A stretch of DNA of 64,000 bases from Triplophysa rosa (taxonomy: Eukaryota > Chordata > Actinopteri > Cypriniformes > Nemacheilidae): positions 28,373,642 to 28,437,641 of the forward strand of contig NC_079891.1 in NCBI RefSeq assembly GCF_024868665.1. Reading direction: 5' to 3'. How positions within the stretch are numbered: the first letter of the stretch is position 1; every line of letters begins with the position of its first letter. Under the pieces are notes generated by a model. That model did no database searches. It saw nothing but the letters and a program-made list of their open reading frames with translations, and had not been told where the DNA came from. The position numbers and the translations under genes are program-made. Positions 1 to 12,274 of the stretch are shown here, piece by piece.

Positions 1-1225
1 AAAAAGAATAATCCTGTATTGCTTGCATTTTCTTTTAAACATTTAAAGGCACTGAGAAATCTGAAGTACACAAAGACAATTTTTTTGTTGGCCACAACAA
101 TCTGATAAGCACTGAATAAATGTTTTGTTATCGTCAAGGTAACAATCTGATTAAAAGTAAATTGGCAGTGATGTATGTCTTTCGCCACTAGCTTTGTAGT
201 TAATAAGAGAATAGCTGTCTTGCAGCTCTTAAAGTTCACACTTCAAGTGCTCTGCCTTACAGAGTGAGGAGGGCATAGTGATGCTCACTTTCAAACAGAA
301 TTGGCTTTATATTGACCAAAAGGTACAACTCAAGCATACTGCACTTTCCAGGGCAGCAGACTAACTTTTTTTTCTTGGAGCACTGTTGCCCCTGACTGAA
401 ATTTTTAGGAGCGCAAGCAGAACATTTAGGGGCACACGTTAAATCACCCTGCGATGCAATTATTGACATTTTTCCCCAATAGCTGTATTACTGACAAATA
501 CTTTGATAATAAATAGACTCAACTCACAGAAATTACAATGTGCAGTTTTATTTTTATTTCACAGGGATATGACATTATTCAATACCAGAGTCATATGGAA
601 TCTGCAGACTTTTTTGTCAATTCTGTGCTAAGATGTTGGAAAAATCTGCAGACCTCTGTGGAACAGTTTAAAATGCTTTTACATTAGTACAGAAATGTAA
701 ATATGTGTAAATGTGTTAAAATAGTTTTAAAATACTACCTGTCCATGCATTTAACAGCAGGTGACAGTGGTTTGGTTCTGCTCATCATTTAAAAAGTGGC
801 AAAGCTTACAAAGAGGCTTTAAGGGCTAAGTAAAGAGACTGTTTAAACTCTGAATACACCAGACCAAATCAGTACTGAATTCATTTGAACCAACAGAATA
901 CGTGCATGTCATTTTGAGTGAAAAAGTATATATTTTATTGTTTATAGTGTTAAAGCAAAACGACGTTCTTATGATGATTTTATTGTGTATTAAGGACACT
1001 TTTCATCATGTTCACAACTCTGTACAGCAGTGGATTATATTATAATAAGGTTATAATATTCACCATTGGTGAATTACCATTGGTTATCATTTAAAGTATC
1101 ATGAATTAACAGAATTTATATATATTGATTGTTAATTACTGAAAAACTGTACAATATGTTAGTTCATATTACAAAAGCTAATTTTACAATATAATAATAT
1201 TAAAATAATGGGTTAGTAAATAGTA
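1..1225. other. AT-rich sequence without a recognised gene
   Basis: No supported exon or repeat boundary. A short cysteine-rich minus-strand ORF at 257-469 is treated as chance. The stretch lies upstream of the CpG-rich block and may be intergenic. Confidence 0.4.
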
Positions 1226-1233
1226 GTAGTCGG

Positions 1234-1462
1234 CAGGGCGCGGACTGGCCATCTGGCGTTCCGGGAGTTTTCCTGGTGGGCCGCTAATGTATGGGGCCGG
1301 AACGGACGCTTGTATTATAAATGCGAATGCACGCAACGCGAATGCAGAAGACACATATGCATGCCACCCCCCCTGGTCGACAGACTTAACCATGCATTCA
1401 CCCCGGAGGGCCGATGTGGGCCAAAAAAGCCAGGGCCGATTTTTCTTCCCAGTCCAGCCCTG
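1234..1462. mobile_element. hAT-type MITE, 229 bp
   Basis: The ends are inverted: CAGGGCGCGGACTGG at the left and the complement CAGGGCTGGACTGG at the right. The flanking 8 bp are GTAGTCGG (1226-1233) and GTAGTAGG (1463-1470), a 7/8 match as expected for an aged hAT target-site duplication. There is no transposase; the ORFs crossing it are incidental. Confidence 0.82.
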
Positions 1463-2039
1463 GTAGTAGGTCATTTTAATGAATGTAGCAAACTAATGTT
1501 AAAAATGAAACTGGGTGATCTTCCCCAAAAAATGACTCGCAACTCAGAACCAACAAAAAACATATATTTTAACATCACCATTATTGAAATGAACAGAAAA
1601 TATACTAAACTAGAACTAGACTTGATGTGTGATAAATATTGATGAAAAATGATGTAAACTAAATATCAGTTAATTTTATTTAGAATATAAACCACCATTT
1701 GCTCTGACCTTTTTATCTCTTTCCAGCTGCTCTAATTAATCTGTTAGTGATAACTCTTCATGTTTTGGGACTTTGTGAGATTCGTTGGTCAGCGCACTAT
1801 TTATCTGAACCTGCAGTGTCTGTGGCACATGCAGTGTTTCTCCGGTTTTATTATTTACGGACGGACGCATGGACGGATGAACAAACGAGCGAGCCGACTT
1901 TAGCCTGAACATGTAAATATGCTTGATTTTCTAATCAAGAACATGTGGTAGAATATAAACATCACATTTGTATGCTGACTTGGGTGAATATGTACATTTG
2001 GTACGTTAACAAATGTAGTCTGTTTTTACTTTCGTTTTG

Positions 2040-2332
2040 CTTGCATTACAAAGCACACAGCTGCAGGTACAGCAAGTCTCCAGGTACACTTCAAAACGAA
2101 ACACAAAGCGGACTGAGACTTCACTGCTTTCACATGTCACAAAGAAATCAAACCACAAAAGGACCCACAAACGAACCGTACTCGGACCACCTCCAGAGGA
2201 GGTCTGAGTACGGTTCGCTTTTGGGGCCTTTTAGGGGGGTCTGAGATCACTTGGACTTTTCACATATACACGATGAACTGCTCCGAAGTCGTTTGGAGTG
2301 CTCAAACGAACTAAGTGTGAAAACACCCTCTT
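2040..2332. mobile_element. Partial Harbinger-like MITE with internal hairpin
   Basis: The right end, GTGTGAAAACACCC near 2318-2331, resembles the GGGCGTTTTCACAC terminus of the element at 46159. The left terminus is not recognised, so the left boundary is approximate. Inside is a strong hairpin at 2172-2217. Confidence 0.45.
2172..2217. repeat. Short palindrome, about 20-bp arms
   Basis: The left arm CGAACCGTACTCGGACCACC and right arm GGAGGTCTGAGTACGGTTCG are complementary apart from one mismatch and a three-base bulge, with a tiny central loop. It probably forms the core of the MITE fragment around it. Confidence 0.75.
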
Positions 2333-2638
2333 GACTTTTGGCAATTAATCACTACGCAGATCATGGCAAAATTACTTAGTGACCATTGTCTCTGCACGTT
2401 ACCAACAGCATTGAGCCTTGAGGAAGAGGCCTTTTCAAAATAATTTCTTAGATTCTTCTAGAACAGCAATACAAATAACTTTTTCTTTCCACAGTAAACC
2501 AGGTAAAAAAGCACGAGGAATTTGCTGGTGGTCGGTGTGCACAGTATACAACATGGTAGTATGCAGTTATATATATGCAAAGATGAAACTGCTTACCTTT
2601 TCATCTAAATTGTTTGTAACATTTTTTTAATTTTATCT

Positions 2639-2710
2639 TTAAAAGGAATAGTTTAACCAAAAATGAAAATTTCTCGTAATATACTCATGTTTCATTTTTT
2701 TCATTACATA
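2639..2710. mobile_element. End of a TTAA-flanked MITE
   Basis: TTAAAAGGAATAGTTTAACC followed by AAAAATGAAAAT matches the terminal sequence of the complete copy at 22934-23233. The opposite end was not found, so only the recognisable terminus is annotated. Confidence 0.5.
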
Positions 2711-4250
2711 AAATCATCTGTCACTTTATTTTTATATACAGTAGGTCCCAACTTGCTGAAGCTCTAGAAAAATCATACAGCAGTCATGAAAGTAATTTTA
2801 ATGACTTCAGTGGGTTAGTAAAACAATTCATATTTTGATCTTATTTAGTGGATTACTTGGATTACTTTTCTAATAAATTGTTATTAAGATATTGTTATTA
2901 AAAATAGCAAGTCATGTCCGGGATGATTATGAGAGAATTTTCAATTCAATTTACAGTCAGTGTTCAAAACATACTTCATAAACTTATGCTGTGACTTTAC
3001 CCTTTTCCCCCTCTCGTGGATTTGTATCCCTGTGAACAAACAGTATCTGTTGATTCTGCACAAATCCAAAATGGCTTTGGAATGTTCTGACCACTGCAGA
3101 GATGCTAATGCACATCCCACATTAGACTAAGGAATGGAACAAAAAATAAATAAAACAGTATGCACAAATAAACACTCCACAGAACCCAACTGACAGATCA
3201 GAGAGGAACAGGTGCATGCTGGGAGATACATACAATAAATTAAGAGACCAACATGTTGCAAACTAGCACACACACGCACCATTCTAATCTTCAGTCTGAA
3301 GTCTAATCATCTGTTATTTTCCTGTCATAAATAATGGATCTAAGTGTTCAGACCGCCACAGATTCACTCTTTTAGATGCTAATGTTAACTTATTCCCACA
3401 TGGCCATTTTGCCAAACAAACACACACTGATACACATCAAAGGGACACAGTGAGCTACGCTGTAAAAAATCATACAACACAACCTCACGCCTTCACTTCA
3501 GGGGCCATTTTGAAGCGCACACACATACTCAAGTTGATGCACTGCTAAATGCATTAAACCCAAGTTTAAGCACTCTTTCTTACTTTGTATATAAAATGTC
3601 TTGCTCTGCATGAAATTACCTTCCAGATTCCACAAAAGTGGTCAGAGGCACCCAGTCACAAATAAGAGGCAAGCAAAAGGCATCACACGCTGCTTAACAA
3701 CCTGAAAATCACAGGAAATGCTCTGAGAGGTTCCCGAAGTGCTCATTTAAAAAATCTCATGACATGCAGATAGACGGTAATATAGTGAGTACCTTGACTC
3801 GCCCGCTCACACAATATAAGAGTTCAGGTTTTACAGACATGCTCGACATTATCTAATGTAGGTATTTTATGGTGCATCTGGACTCTGGAGCTCAAAACAC
3901 TCACTTTTCTTATCACACACTCACCTGAAGCAAAGGGTATGGCTGTTTAGGATGGTTTTCAAGGTGCATATGTACTGTATAGGTGTATATGGGTGTGTAT
4001 GTACGTGTGCTCTGCTACATTAATGTACAGCAACATATGCTGGAATGAGGGATATACATTACTGCTGGATTCATTGTGTTTACTCATGCATTTACAACCT
4101 TGAGAAGATAGCACACATTGGAAAATGGCTTTCGTTGACCTTGGCTGATCACAGATACACTTCCAATCTCGAGTCATTGATATACATATTGATGCCAAAC
4201 AAAACAGATTTGTTTCTATTAAGTCTCATATTGATGTGCCGATGCTAACA
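2711..4250. other. Non-coding, AT-rich; nothing recognised
   Basis: Ordinary low-complexity-interrupted sequence without supported exons. Short ORFs here have no family resemblance. Confidence 0.4.
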
Positions 4251-4283
4251 CACACACGCACACACACACACACACACGCACAC

Positions 4284-4337
<54 letters not shown>
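4249..4337. repeat. (CA)n microsatellite
   Basis: About 88 bp of CA dinucleotides with a few CG interruptions, just upstream of the CpG-rich block. The minus-strand Cys/Val ORF over it is an artefact of the repeat. Confidence 0.97.
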
Positions 4338-4342
<5 letters not shown>

Positions 4343-4589
4343 TCATCAAATTCAAATAAGTCTTATACACATACTGTATACAATTCTGTACACGCACTAG
4401 AAGACACATTCGGGCCAAACACAACATAACACACGAAAAATGTCTCTCAACAACTGCAACATGTTTTTACGACCAGGGTATATTTCCAATAACGTGTATA
4501 TAATTGGAAATGTTTATCTAGGCCGCAAAACATATTCCTAAACATTTATTGGCAATGTTTATCCGGGACAGCAGCAGTGTTATTAGGAA

Positions 4590-5780
4590 ATCAGTCACAC
4601 TCTGTGGACGTTTCGTCAACGCGCGCTCTGGTCGGTCTGAGATTCTGCGCGCAGCATCGGCCCTCGCGCCGGCAGACACGCGCCTCCCGCTCCCTTCTCA
4701 CGCCGCCACACCCCCTTTCTCACGAGCGCTGAATGGTACGTCCCGGTGATGCCGAACGTGTCAGACAGTGAAAAATCCGTGAAGACTTGAATCTTAACCG
4801 TTCAGAATACGACGCTCACTCCGCGTGCGAATGCGCGTGTGTATGCGAGCTGCCGCATCCCGTTTCGCTCAGCATCCGCTCTTGCGCGTTTCCCGGTAAC
4901 CGAGCACCGCGCTCCCGCCGCCTAACCGGAGCCACCGTGTCTCCGTTTGCTCTCTGAAGGATAAACACAAGGATTCAGTGCCGGAATTCACAAAACGACT
5001 CTTTCCGCATATCCGCCAGAGATTAAACCAGCAATCCCGGGATTTTCCACTGAATCATGGTCAGCGTTGAGAAAGGTAAGAGGCAGAGCCCCGGTAAACA
5101 TCCCCCGTTCTCAGTAGCTGCATGTATTTGGGGGTGTTTACTTGTATACACTGAATACAGACGTGGATACTCTTAAATGGATGGCTGCGGGTTTGGCATC
5201 CCTGTCAATTGTCAAAGAACGGTTTACATATTCGCTTATTCTTAAATATAACGACGAGATACAGAGAAACCGTTATAATGCGGCAGAAAGGAGCTCGGTA
5301 ATTTCTTCCTGCGCAGCACATCTGTGAAACCAGACATCCCCGCACACAGACAGGTTTTTAAACGAATCCCCGTCCATCCAGCGCGAGACTTTCTCGGATT
5401 TAGATACGAGGTTTCACACCTTTACCGGGCGCAACTCATTCTTGACAGTATCGACTGGACGTAAGACACCAATTACCGCGGCTTGCGAACTTGACTGACT
5501 GGACGCGACCTTTACACTTGCGATATATTTACACGAGTTATGTTGGGTAATACAGTAGGCGGCGTCTAATGTGTGTAAGGAGATTTCACGGACTATATGA
5601 GGGGACAAAATGACCGCGACTGGGTCACCTGCATGTCATGGTAATTAAACAGGTAAACATTTACATTTAACGGGATGTCCTCGGCTTTACCGACGAGGGC
5701 GGACGTGTCCACCGGCCGCTCGAATGTAGCCTATAATGCCGCCGCGTGTTCTCCGCTTCTCCGTCAGTGGTGTGTGTGAG
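4590..5780 (+). promoter_or_regulatory. CpG-dense candidate promoter
   Basis: CpG is frequent here (for example GCGCGCTCTGG, GCGCGCAGC, CGCGCCGGC around 4620-4680, then 4820-4930 and 5690-5760), whereas the rest of the window is CpG-poor and AT-rich. The block includes a strong donor site and no long ORF, the usual picture of a vertebrate CpG-island promoter with a short first exon. It is the only such block upstream of the tenm1 coding exons in this window, so it is the best candidate for their promoter, about 34 kb away. A promoter for an unrelated or divergent transcript is also possible. Confidence 0.5.
4760..5075 (+). other. Candidate non-coding first exon (start approximate) with upstream ATG
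   Basis: The exon end is set by AAAG|GTAAGA, a near-consensus donor with GT at 5076-5077. Just before it is an ATG at 5057 in strong context (A at -3, G at +4), leaving six codons and one base. If joined to the acceptor before 39539, this frame reads four more codons and stops at TGA 39550-39552, giving a 10-codon upstream ORF that ends 61 bases before the tenm1 start. The joining is inferred; the transcription start is not visible and 4760 is only a guess. Confidence 0.35.
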
Positions 5781-6047
5781 CGATGTGCGACACATCTGTG
5801 CATTATTTCCCTTAGAGGGAAACCGCTGGACATATAGAAACATATAGAAAGTTGGTCGAGAAATAGTTAAGATATAGGATGTGCGTCACCTGCAAATGCA
5901 TCGTTTTATTTATTTTCATTGTGCATTTGGGCAGTGAGAGAGAATTCCACTTCACTGTAGTATTTATAAACTTTACAATGCTAAATAAATAATTCAGAAT
6001 TCTAGACATATGAACCTCAATATTACTTTTTAAGGTTTTGCCTGTGT

Positions 6048-6052
<5 letters not shown>

Positions 6053-6083
<31 letters not shown>
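6053..6083. repeat. (TG)n microsatellite
   Basis: About 15 TG units, imperfect at the left. Confidence 0.9.
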
Positions 6084-6114
6084 ACTAATGCATATCATTT
6101 TTTTTAATTCGGTG

Positions 6115-6300
6115 ATGGTACCACTGTGATTAAGCTTTTTTAATGCCATAGGTTGCAGGTTCAATCACAAGTTTGGTTTACTAAAATCACAGTCCTCCTT
6201 TGTCCTTGAGTGAGGAACAGAGTACAGACCTAATCTGGGGACATAAACGCAAGTTGTCAATGATAAATTGTAAATAGATATCGCTAAATGGCAACTGTGA
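6115..6300 (+). mobile_element. Degenerate tRNA-derived SINE
   Basis: GGTTGCAGGTTCAATCACAA contains a box B-like core (GGTTCAATC). It is followed by CCTTGAGTGAGGAACAGAG and a tail ATCGCTAAATGGCAAC, the same order of modules as the better copy at 16192-16425. Box A is poorly preserved. Confidence 0.5.
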
Positions 6301-9203
6301 ACACGTATTTGTACGCTATACATGGTGTGTGTGTGTTTGTGTTTGATAGGTTGGTCTGCCGTAACTGAATCAGCCTGAAGTCGTTACACAAAAAGGCATT
6401 TGTCTTACAATTGTCTAATTATTTGTGCCATTTTTTTGCCCTGACTATATTTATTAAGCTGTGTTGCTGTCTGTATTTTTTAGAATTTCCATTACGACAG
6501 ACATGTAATAAAGGTTGACTAGACCATTTCGTTTTTTTGCTGGAAGGCCTTGCGTTCTGTACCGGTGCTGATTTCTTCATTATGTGCGAACAGTTGAGAA
6601 CACCAGTACAGAACATTAGATTATCGGCATGTGTGTTTATGACTCTCATTTAGACCTGAACGTAGTGCTTTTGTCTTTCTCCGTCTTTCTCGGAAATGTT
6701 GAGGTTTGGCTGCCCACGCTGGCATTAACCCCATGCTATGCCTCACCCTCTCCTAACAATGGAGGTAAAGACCCGGAGGGGCTCCAGCCTGCTCTCAGCG
6801 AACACCACAGTACTGCGTTCAGCTTTCATTAACACCTCACTCGGAGAGGGAGAGAGCGAATACAGAGAGTTCTTAGCTTTTTGACAGGCTCCACCGGCTT
6901 GGGAGGCTAATACATCAAAAGCTTGCAGCTAGTGCAGCCCATGGGGTACTATTGTTCGATGTTTAACATTTATTAACAGACATTCCTTTTTTACTTATGT
7001 ATTTCTTTTTAGAAAAAAGCACTTGTTGCAATAGCAATCAATTGATTTATAGTGGAAAATAACCGTTATCTCAACAATGTTACGTTTCAACATGAACGCG
7101 CTTACAGTTCATTGTGGATATGCTAGGTCAGTTTGTTTAAGCATCAGCTAACAGTTTGTTTTGATTGCTGCGACTATATAATTATGGCATTAAATGTCGT
7201 TATCCTGCCCTCTGACCAACAGAAACCCACACAAGGGTTATCAGGTGCTGTGGTGTCACAAGGGGGAATATATCGGACCTCATTACAGATTAGCCACCGT
7301 TGTCAACTGGCCTCAGCGTTGACATTAGCATGTTAACGCTACTCCCTTATGTCTGGATTAATACTGCACTGGAAACGGGATTAAGCAGCATTTACCCAAC
7401 CCAGATCTGCCAGTCACACAGCAGTAATTATACTAGCAAAGTGTCTTTTGCTAATGCTTCTGTGTTTTTAAGTGCCGATGAGCAATAACCAGGGGACCAA
7501 TCGCCGTGCAATGACACAGTGTTGTTTTGCTACTTATAAATACTTCAAGGTTATTTGTGCTTTATTAAGGTTAGAAAATGCAATATGTTCAGCGCAGCGC
7601 AGCGTTGCAGAGTTTGAGGTTATTATTTTTCTTCTATAATTATGCTAATGGGTCTTTTTAACAGGAAATAACTGCAACTGCATGCTTATACGTTTCCTAT
7701 TACTGTTTAAAGGTAGAACAATAAATCAAGATTTTATGTGAAATCAGTTTCTCTGCAATGAAGATGTTGTAGGGCTTTTAGGACGTTTTTTTGGGCGCTG
7801 AATTATATTTGAAAAATAATGTGTTAAATCATCAGCATTCAGAGATACAGTATTTACAGCTGATATTAGTGGAAATGCAGCACAGTAGGTACAGTAGCAC
7901 TTTTACTTTTAATACAGATGCATGCTGGGTCCCAGAGCTCTTGGTTAATTATATTTCTCTCCCCCATTCTTCTTCTCCTATCCTCTTATCAGACCCCCAC
8001 TGTGTGTTATTCTCCCTCACTCTCTCGTTCTTCCTCTCCCTTACCCCCTTTAGTTTGGAAGCCCCCCGGCTTTTATGCCATTCAGATAGATTGTAGTGTT
8101 TCTAAGAAAGGTAGTAATTTTCGCAGTCTTGACCCCCCCAACCTCACCCACCCTGCGCACTCTATTTAGTAACAGTGAGCTAAGTCATCCTACACCTCTC
8201 TGTCTCAACCGTATTTTTCAGTTCGTTCTTTGTGCTTTTTTCCCTTTTCTTCTTTGTTGTTTACCCTTTCATCTCATTCTTCATTATAGTTCTCAGTATT
8301 GTAGTTTGGCTTGGGTAGAGACTGATACACGTGTACTAGAGCCCCGAGGTTCCAGAAAACGCTGTGATATCATAATAGGACTCGAGAACAAAGAATGCTT
8401 CCTATTCTGTTGTCTTCATTCTTCATTGCAGTTTAAAGCTTGGCATGGGTCGGTATTGTTAATCACAGGCTACATTTTACTTGCCTGATGCCCCGCATAA
8501 TTGTCGATTGTTTACATTGGCATCATCATAAATTTCACTTAATAGAATTTACATTAACGTTTTTGTATACTCTCTAATGCAATAGACATGTCTGGAAACA
8601 GTCCTCCGTTGCGTGAAAAGACATGCTGTTAATAAAATATTAGTTTACTTAAATTGAACATTGTAATCAGCATATTTTACAAGTTGTATATTGGAGCAAC
8701 TGTAATTGCAGTCCTACTACACTTGGCCTTCAGATGTGATATTATGTGAGACTCCAAATTATAGGAAGTGTATATGCTCAGTCCGAAGTCACTGCAGACG
8801 GCATGAGGAGGAAGTGCACAATGATATATCACGTCAGGATGTGGACAGGGAATTTTAGCCATCAGTCACTGTGCACCACCTTAGTAATATATGAAATAAA
8901 GGCTGAACTAAATGTGGTAAAAAGGGGTTGAGGGAGCAATCTTTTTATTCAGCTTGCTTCACCTCAGGAGTTGTTTTACTAGGCTGCATTTGTGAAGTGT
9001 GCCAGATATGTAATTGTTACAATGCAGTTATGATGAAAATGGGTTATAGTGAATCAAATTCTAAATTAACAAAATCACATCTAGGGCTTCGAGTGAGATG
9101 GGAAAAGATTTGGGAAAAATGCTGTGAACTCTACAGATTCTGCTCAGTGTATAGGCAGTAGTTAACCCTGTAGGTTTCCTGTGAATTGGAACACAGTTTT
9201 GAG

Positions 9204-10286
9204 TAGGGCTGTGCGATTTGGGGAAAATATCTAATTGCGATATTTTTGACAGACATTGCGATTGCGATTTGATTTGCCATTTTAACTTTTCTAATTCAAG
9301 CTTCAGCTCAATATTGTTGTGTGGAGCACAGTATGGGTATAGTTACCCTGCTGAAAGAAAACAACAAAAAAACATTACAGAAATTCTAATTGTTTCCATT
9401 AAAACCATTACAAAATTCATTTACTGTGTTTTGGGCATTATTCAAATAGGGCTTACTGTTGTTCAGTTGGTTCCCAATTTCCAGATTACATCACACCAAT
9501 AGAATCCAAATACCAGTGTACACTATTATAGTTTCCATTAAAACAAATACAACTCCCATTGTAACCCTTAAATCCATAACATTTTCTATTGTGTTAGTGA
9601 ATTATTAAAATAGTCCATAGGTTACATAGGCTGATTTATAATTTTTTAAGTAGGCCTATGTGGGATTTTTTAAAACAAGTAGAAAATGTGCTGAATGTTT
9701 AATTTCATCCAAGTGAAATTAGCAAAACAGTTAGATAGAATTTACATTTGTTTGAAACGCGGAGATAGGTGTGAGTTGACACAGGGTGCGCGCCTGCACC
9801 AAGCCTCGTCCATATTGCCAGATGCCCGTGGAGCCGGACTCAAGTACTATAAACGTCATTACGAAACAGGCTGTGTGTGCGCATTGAGTTTAAACGGCTT
9901 GTCCGCGAGACGTGCAACGCGGGGCAGAGACGCAAGTATGAAACAGGCTGTGTGTGCGGTCTTGTGAATTGGACGGTTCTTTATTATTTATTTGCCTAAT
10001 ATGATCGATCTGACTCTGCAGATGCCATAATAACACACACTCTCTCTCTCCTGCCTTCTGTTTGTTTGTTTGTCGGACGTTTACGCAGTTGGCTAGGGCA
10101 GTACTACTGATTAGGCATAACGGAGGTGCACTCACTCAGTTGGTTAATCTCCCTACACTTGTGATTCATTAGCCAAAAAATAGAAAACAAAATAAACACA
10201 ATTAAAGATGTTTTTGTATCGCGATATTATATTATATATTGCAAATGATTGGACCATGATGATCGTGCAGTGAAAATACGGCCCTA
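9204..10286. mobile_element. hAT-like non-autonomous element, 1083 bp
   Basis: The left end TAGGGCTGTGCGATTTGGGG and the complement of the right end, TAGGGCCGTATTTTCACTGC, share the hAT TAGGG start; ATTGCGATAT near the left and ATCGCGATAT near the right extend the symmetry. The flanks GTTTTGAG and GTTTCTTC match at only 4 of 8 positions, so the duplication is eroded or the boundary slightly off. The ORF at 9695-9967 inside shows no transposase motif. A phrase GAAACAGGCTGTGTGTGCG occurs twice, about 75 bp apart. Confidence 0.6.
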
Positions 10287-11204
10287 GTTTCTTCCATTAA
10301 AGTCTAGAACATTTACTATTTTTTTAAAGAACATTACAGTTCTTGTTCACTGAGACTAATTCATTATAGGAATTGTCTTGCTCTAAAAATAAGTTCTAGA
10401 AATGTGTAATAAATGGGTTTCTGAGGAACACTCATTAAGTCTCAGATACTGTATGTGTGTTTGAGAAGGACAGACTCTCATCACTCTCATTGTCTTCCTC
10501 CGGTATAATAATGTGAACGAGATTGAGCATGTGGAACATGTTTCAGCGATGACCAGATTGACCGAGCGGCTACAGTCAGTTGAATGATTATATTCATGTT
10601 TTTAGATTTTCGCTCTTAGATATTTGACATGCATGAAAACCTGCAACACATTTTATTATAAGTGATAGAAAGCAAATAATCTCTGTCTCAGCAGCGCAAT
10701 CCACCAGCACAAACATATTACGTGTGAATAATATTTAGCATATGTCACAGCAGACTGTAAAATTGTTCTTATATTGGTTTAACCTTTTCTGTGTTTGCTT
10801 TGTTTTTGATAACTAAATTTTACCTTTGGAATCAGCAACATATACCTTTCTATCAACCTGTGCTAAATCACACATTTTAAAAGAACAGAAAACGCATTAC
10901 AAGTTGACAAAATCTGAAAAGACTTCCCTCACTCTGTAGGTCAGGCCACACATTTCCATCCATTTTAAAAAGGTTATGCTGCATTTGCACACAATGGAGG
11001 AAAAAGACGCATTGTCCAGCTTGAGGACCCATAACAGTGCCCGGCAGATACGGCCGTACGGATTGATTTAATGACACGTCACATTGCAGGTTTAGAGTAA
11101 TTAACATACTGATTAGACTTTTCAGAATATATTCTTATTCTAATCAGCAGTCTCATTTGCAAGGTATGAAACATCATACAGCAGGGTGCCAGGGTGGGTT
11201 GCCT

Positions 11205-11300
11205 GTCATTTAGCAGACACTTTCATCCAAAGCAACAAACAGTGCGCTAATTTCAGGAGCAACCTGAGGTCGAGTGTCTTGCTCAAGGGCACAAAATCGA
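11205..11300 (-). mobile_element. 3' part of a SINE (V-SINE-like tail)
   Basis: On the minus strand it reads TGCCCTTGAGCAAGACACTC and then TTTGGATGAAAGTGTCTGC followed by TAAATGAC, the conserved 3' module of a common teleost tRNA-SINE group. The tRNA head is not recognised. Confidence 0.6.
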
Positions 11301-12248
11301 ATGTAACTTTGACACGGTAACTTTCCAGAGCATGGATCCCCGCTGGTGTGTGAATGTGCAACCTAGGATGTCAGTCCAGATTGTTTTTTTGCCATTTGTT
11401 TTTGAGAGAACAGTGGAAAGGTGACAGGAATCATAGAGAGAAGTGGCGGGTGACACAAGTGCTGGGGCCTCACCAAAATATTTTTTTAAATCTTAAAAGA
11501 GTTTTAAACGGGAGAGACCACAAACATGTGGAGAAAAAATCCTAGATTTAATCATTTTGCTCCTATAATGTGTGGTGTGCGCCGTGATGTGACAAAGAAA
11601 GCACACCAACAGATTTTCAAACAGAGTCTTGACTGTGAAAACAGGAAATCTCGCAAATTCTCTCGAGATTTCAGAATAAGTTATTTATTATTTCACTGTA
11701 AGCTTTGTTTATTATATATGTGTTCGATATAAAAAATGTGTACATATAACCTTTTATGTAATTTAAAAAATATTATTCATCGTTGAGAAATTGCGTCGTC
11801 TAAAGCATTTATGGTGGCACAGCACTAGATATAATTTTATTGCAACTCAAATATTGTTGTATTTATGTCTTCACAGCAATTAAAAAAGAATATTAATAGA
11901 GTTTTGTAAAAAATAGCTGCTGACATTATCACCCGAAAGAGTATACTGGCTCCACTGGACCTATTTTTTTCTGTTCCACCTTAAAGCATCCTCACACTCG
12001 GGACTACCGTCACTTGCACATATCCTGGTTTTTATTGAAATTATTCGTAATTGCGATGATAGTGTTTGTTATGCTTTTGACAGAAAATTGACAGAATAAC
12101 AAAAGGGTTTGTTGAAGTGATAACTACGGTTGTTATACTTCTGTCAGCTGGCTTTCTAAAAGGGTATTGTTTTGTGCCACGTGACAATCAACAGAGTTCT
12201 TGTGCGTTTGTCCTCTGGGTTTCCCCCACACATCAGGATTTCTGATCG

Positions 12249-12274
12249 TAAATATTCAACATGTTGAATATTTA
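12249..12274. repeat. 26-bp perfect palindrome
   Basis: Half-site TAAATATTCAACA followed directly by its complement TGTTGAATATTTA, centred between 12261 and 12262, with no loop. The outer flanks GATCG and CGATC continue the symmetry after a break. It may be the middle of an unrecognised MITE. Confidence 0.9.

Larger units (their letters stand above)
5781..9203. other. Presumed intron 1, left part: no gene seen
   Basis: Mostly AT-rich non-coding DNA. It holds a TG microsatellite near 6053-6083, a worn SINE at 6115-6300, and pyrimidine-rich stretches at 7950-8280 whose short ORFs are compositional. No exon with family similarity and bounding splice sites was found. Confidence 0.5.

Noticed and set aside
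257..469. Minus-strand cysteine-rich 70-codon ORF resembling a small secreted peptide
   Set aside because: No hydrophobic signal segment at the start, no splice sites or family pattern that I recognise, and it sits in AT-rich sequence near repeats; probably chance.
4245..4427. Minus-strand ORF rich in Cys and Val
   Set aside because: It is the translation of a CA microsatellite.
7791..8488. Overlapping plus-strand ORFs up to 130 codons
   Set aside because: They lie in a pyrimidine-rich tract, giving Ser/Leu/Phe/Pro-rich translations without domains.
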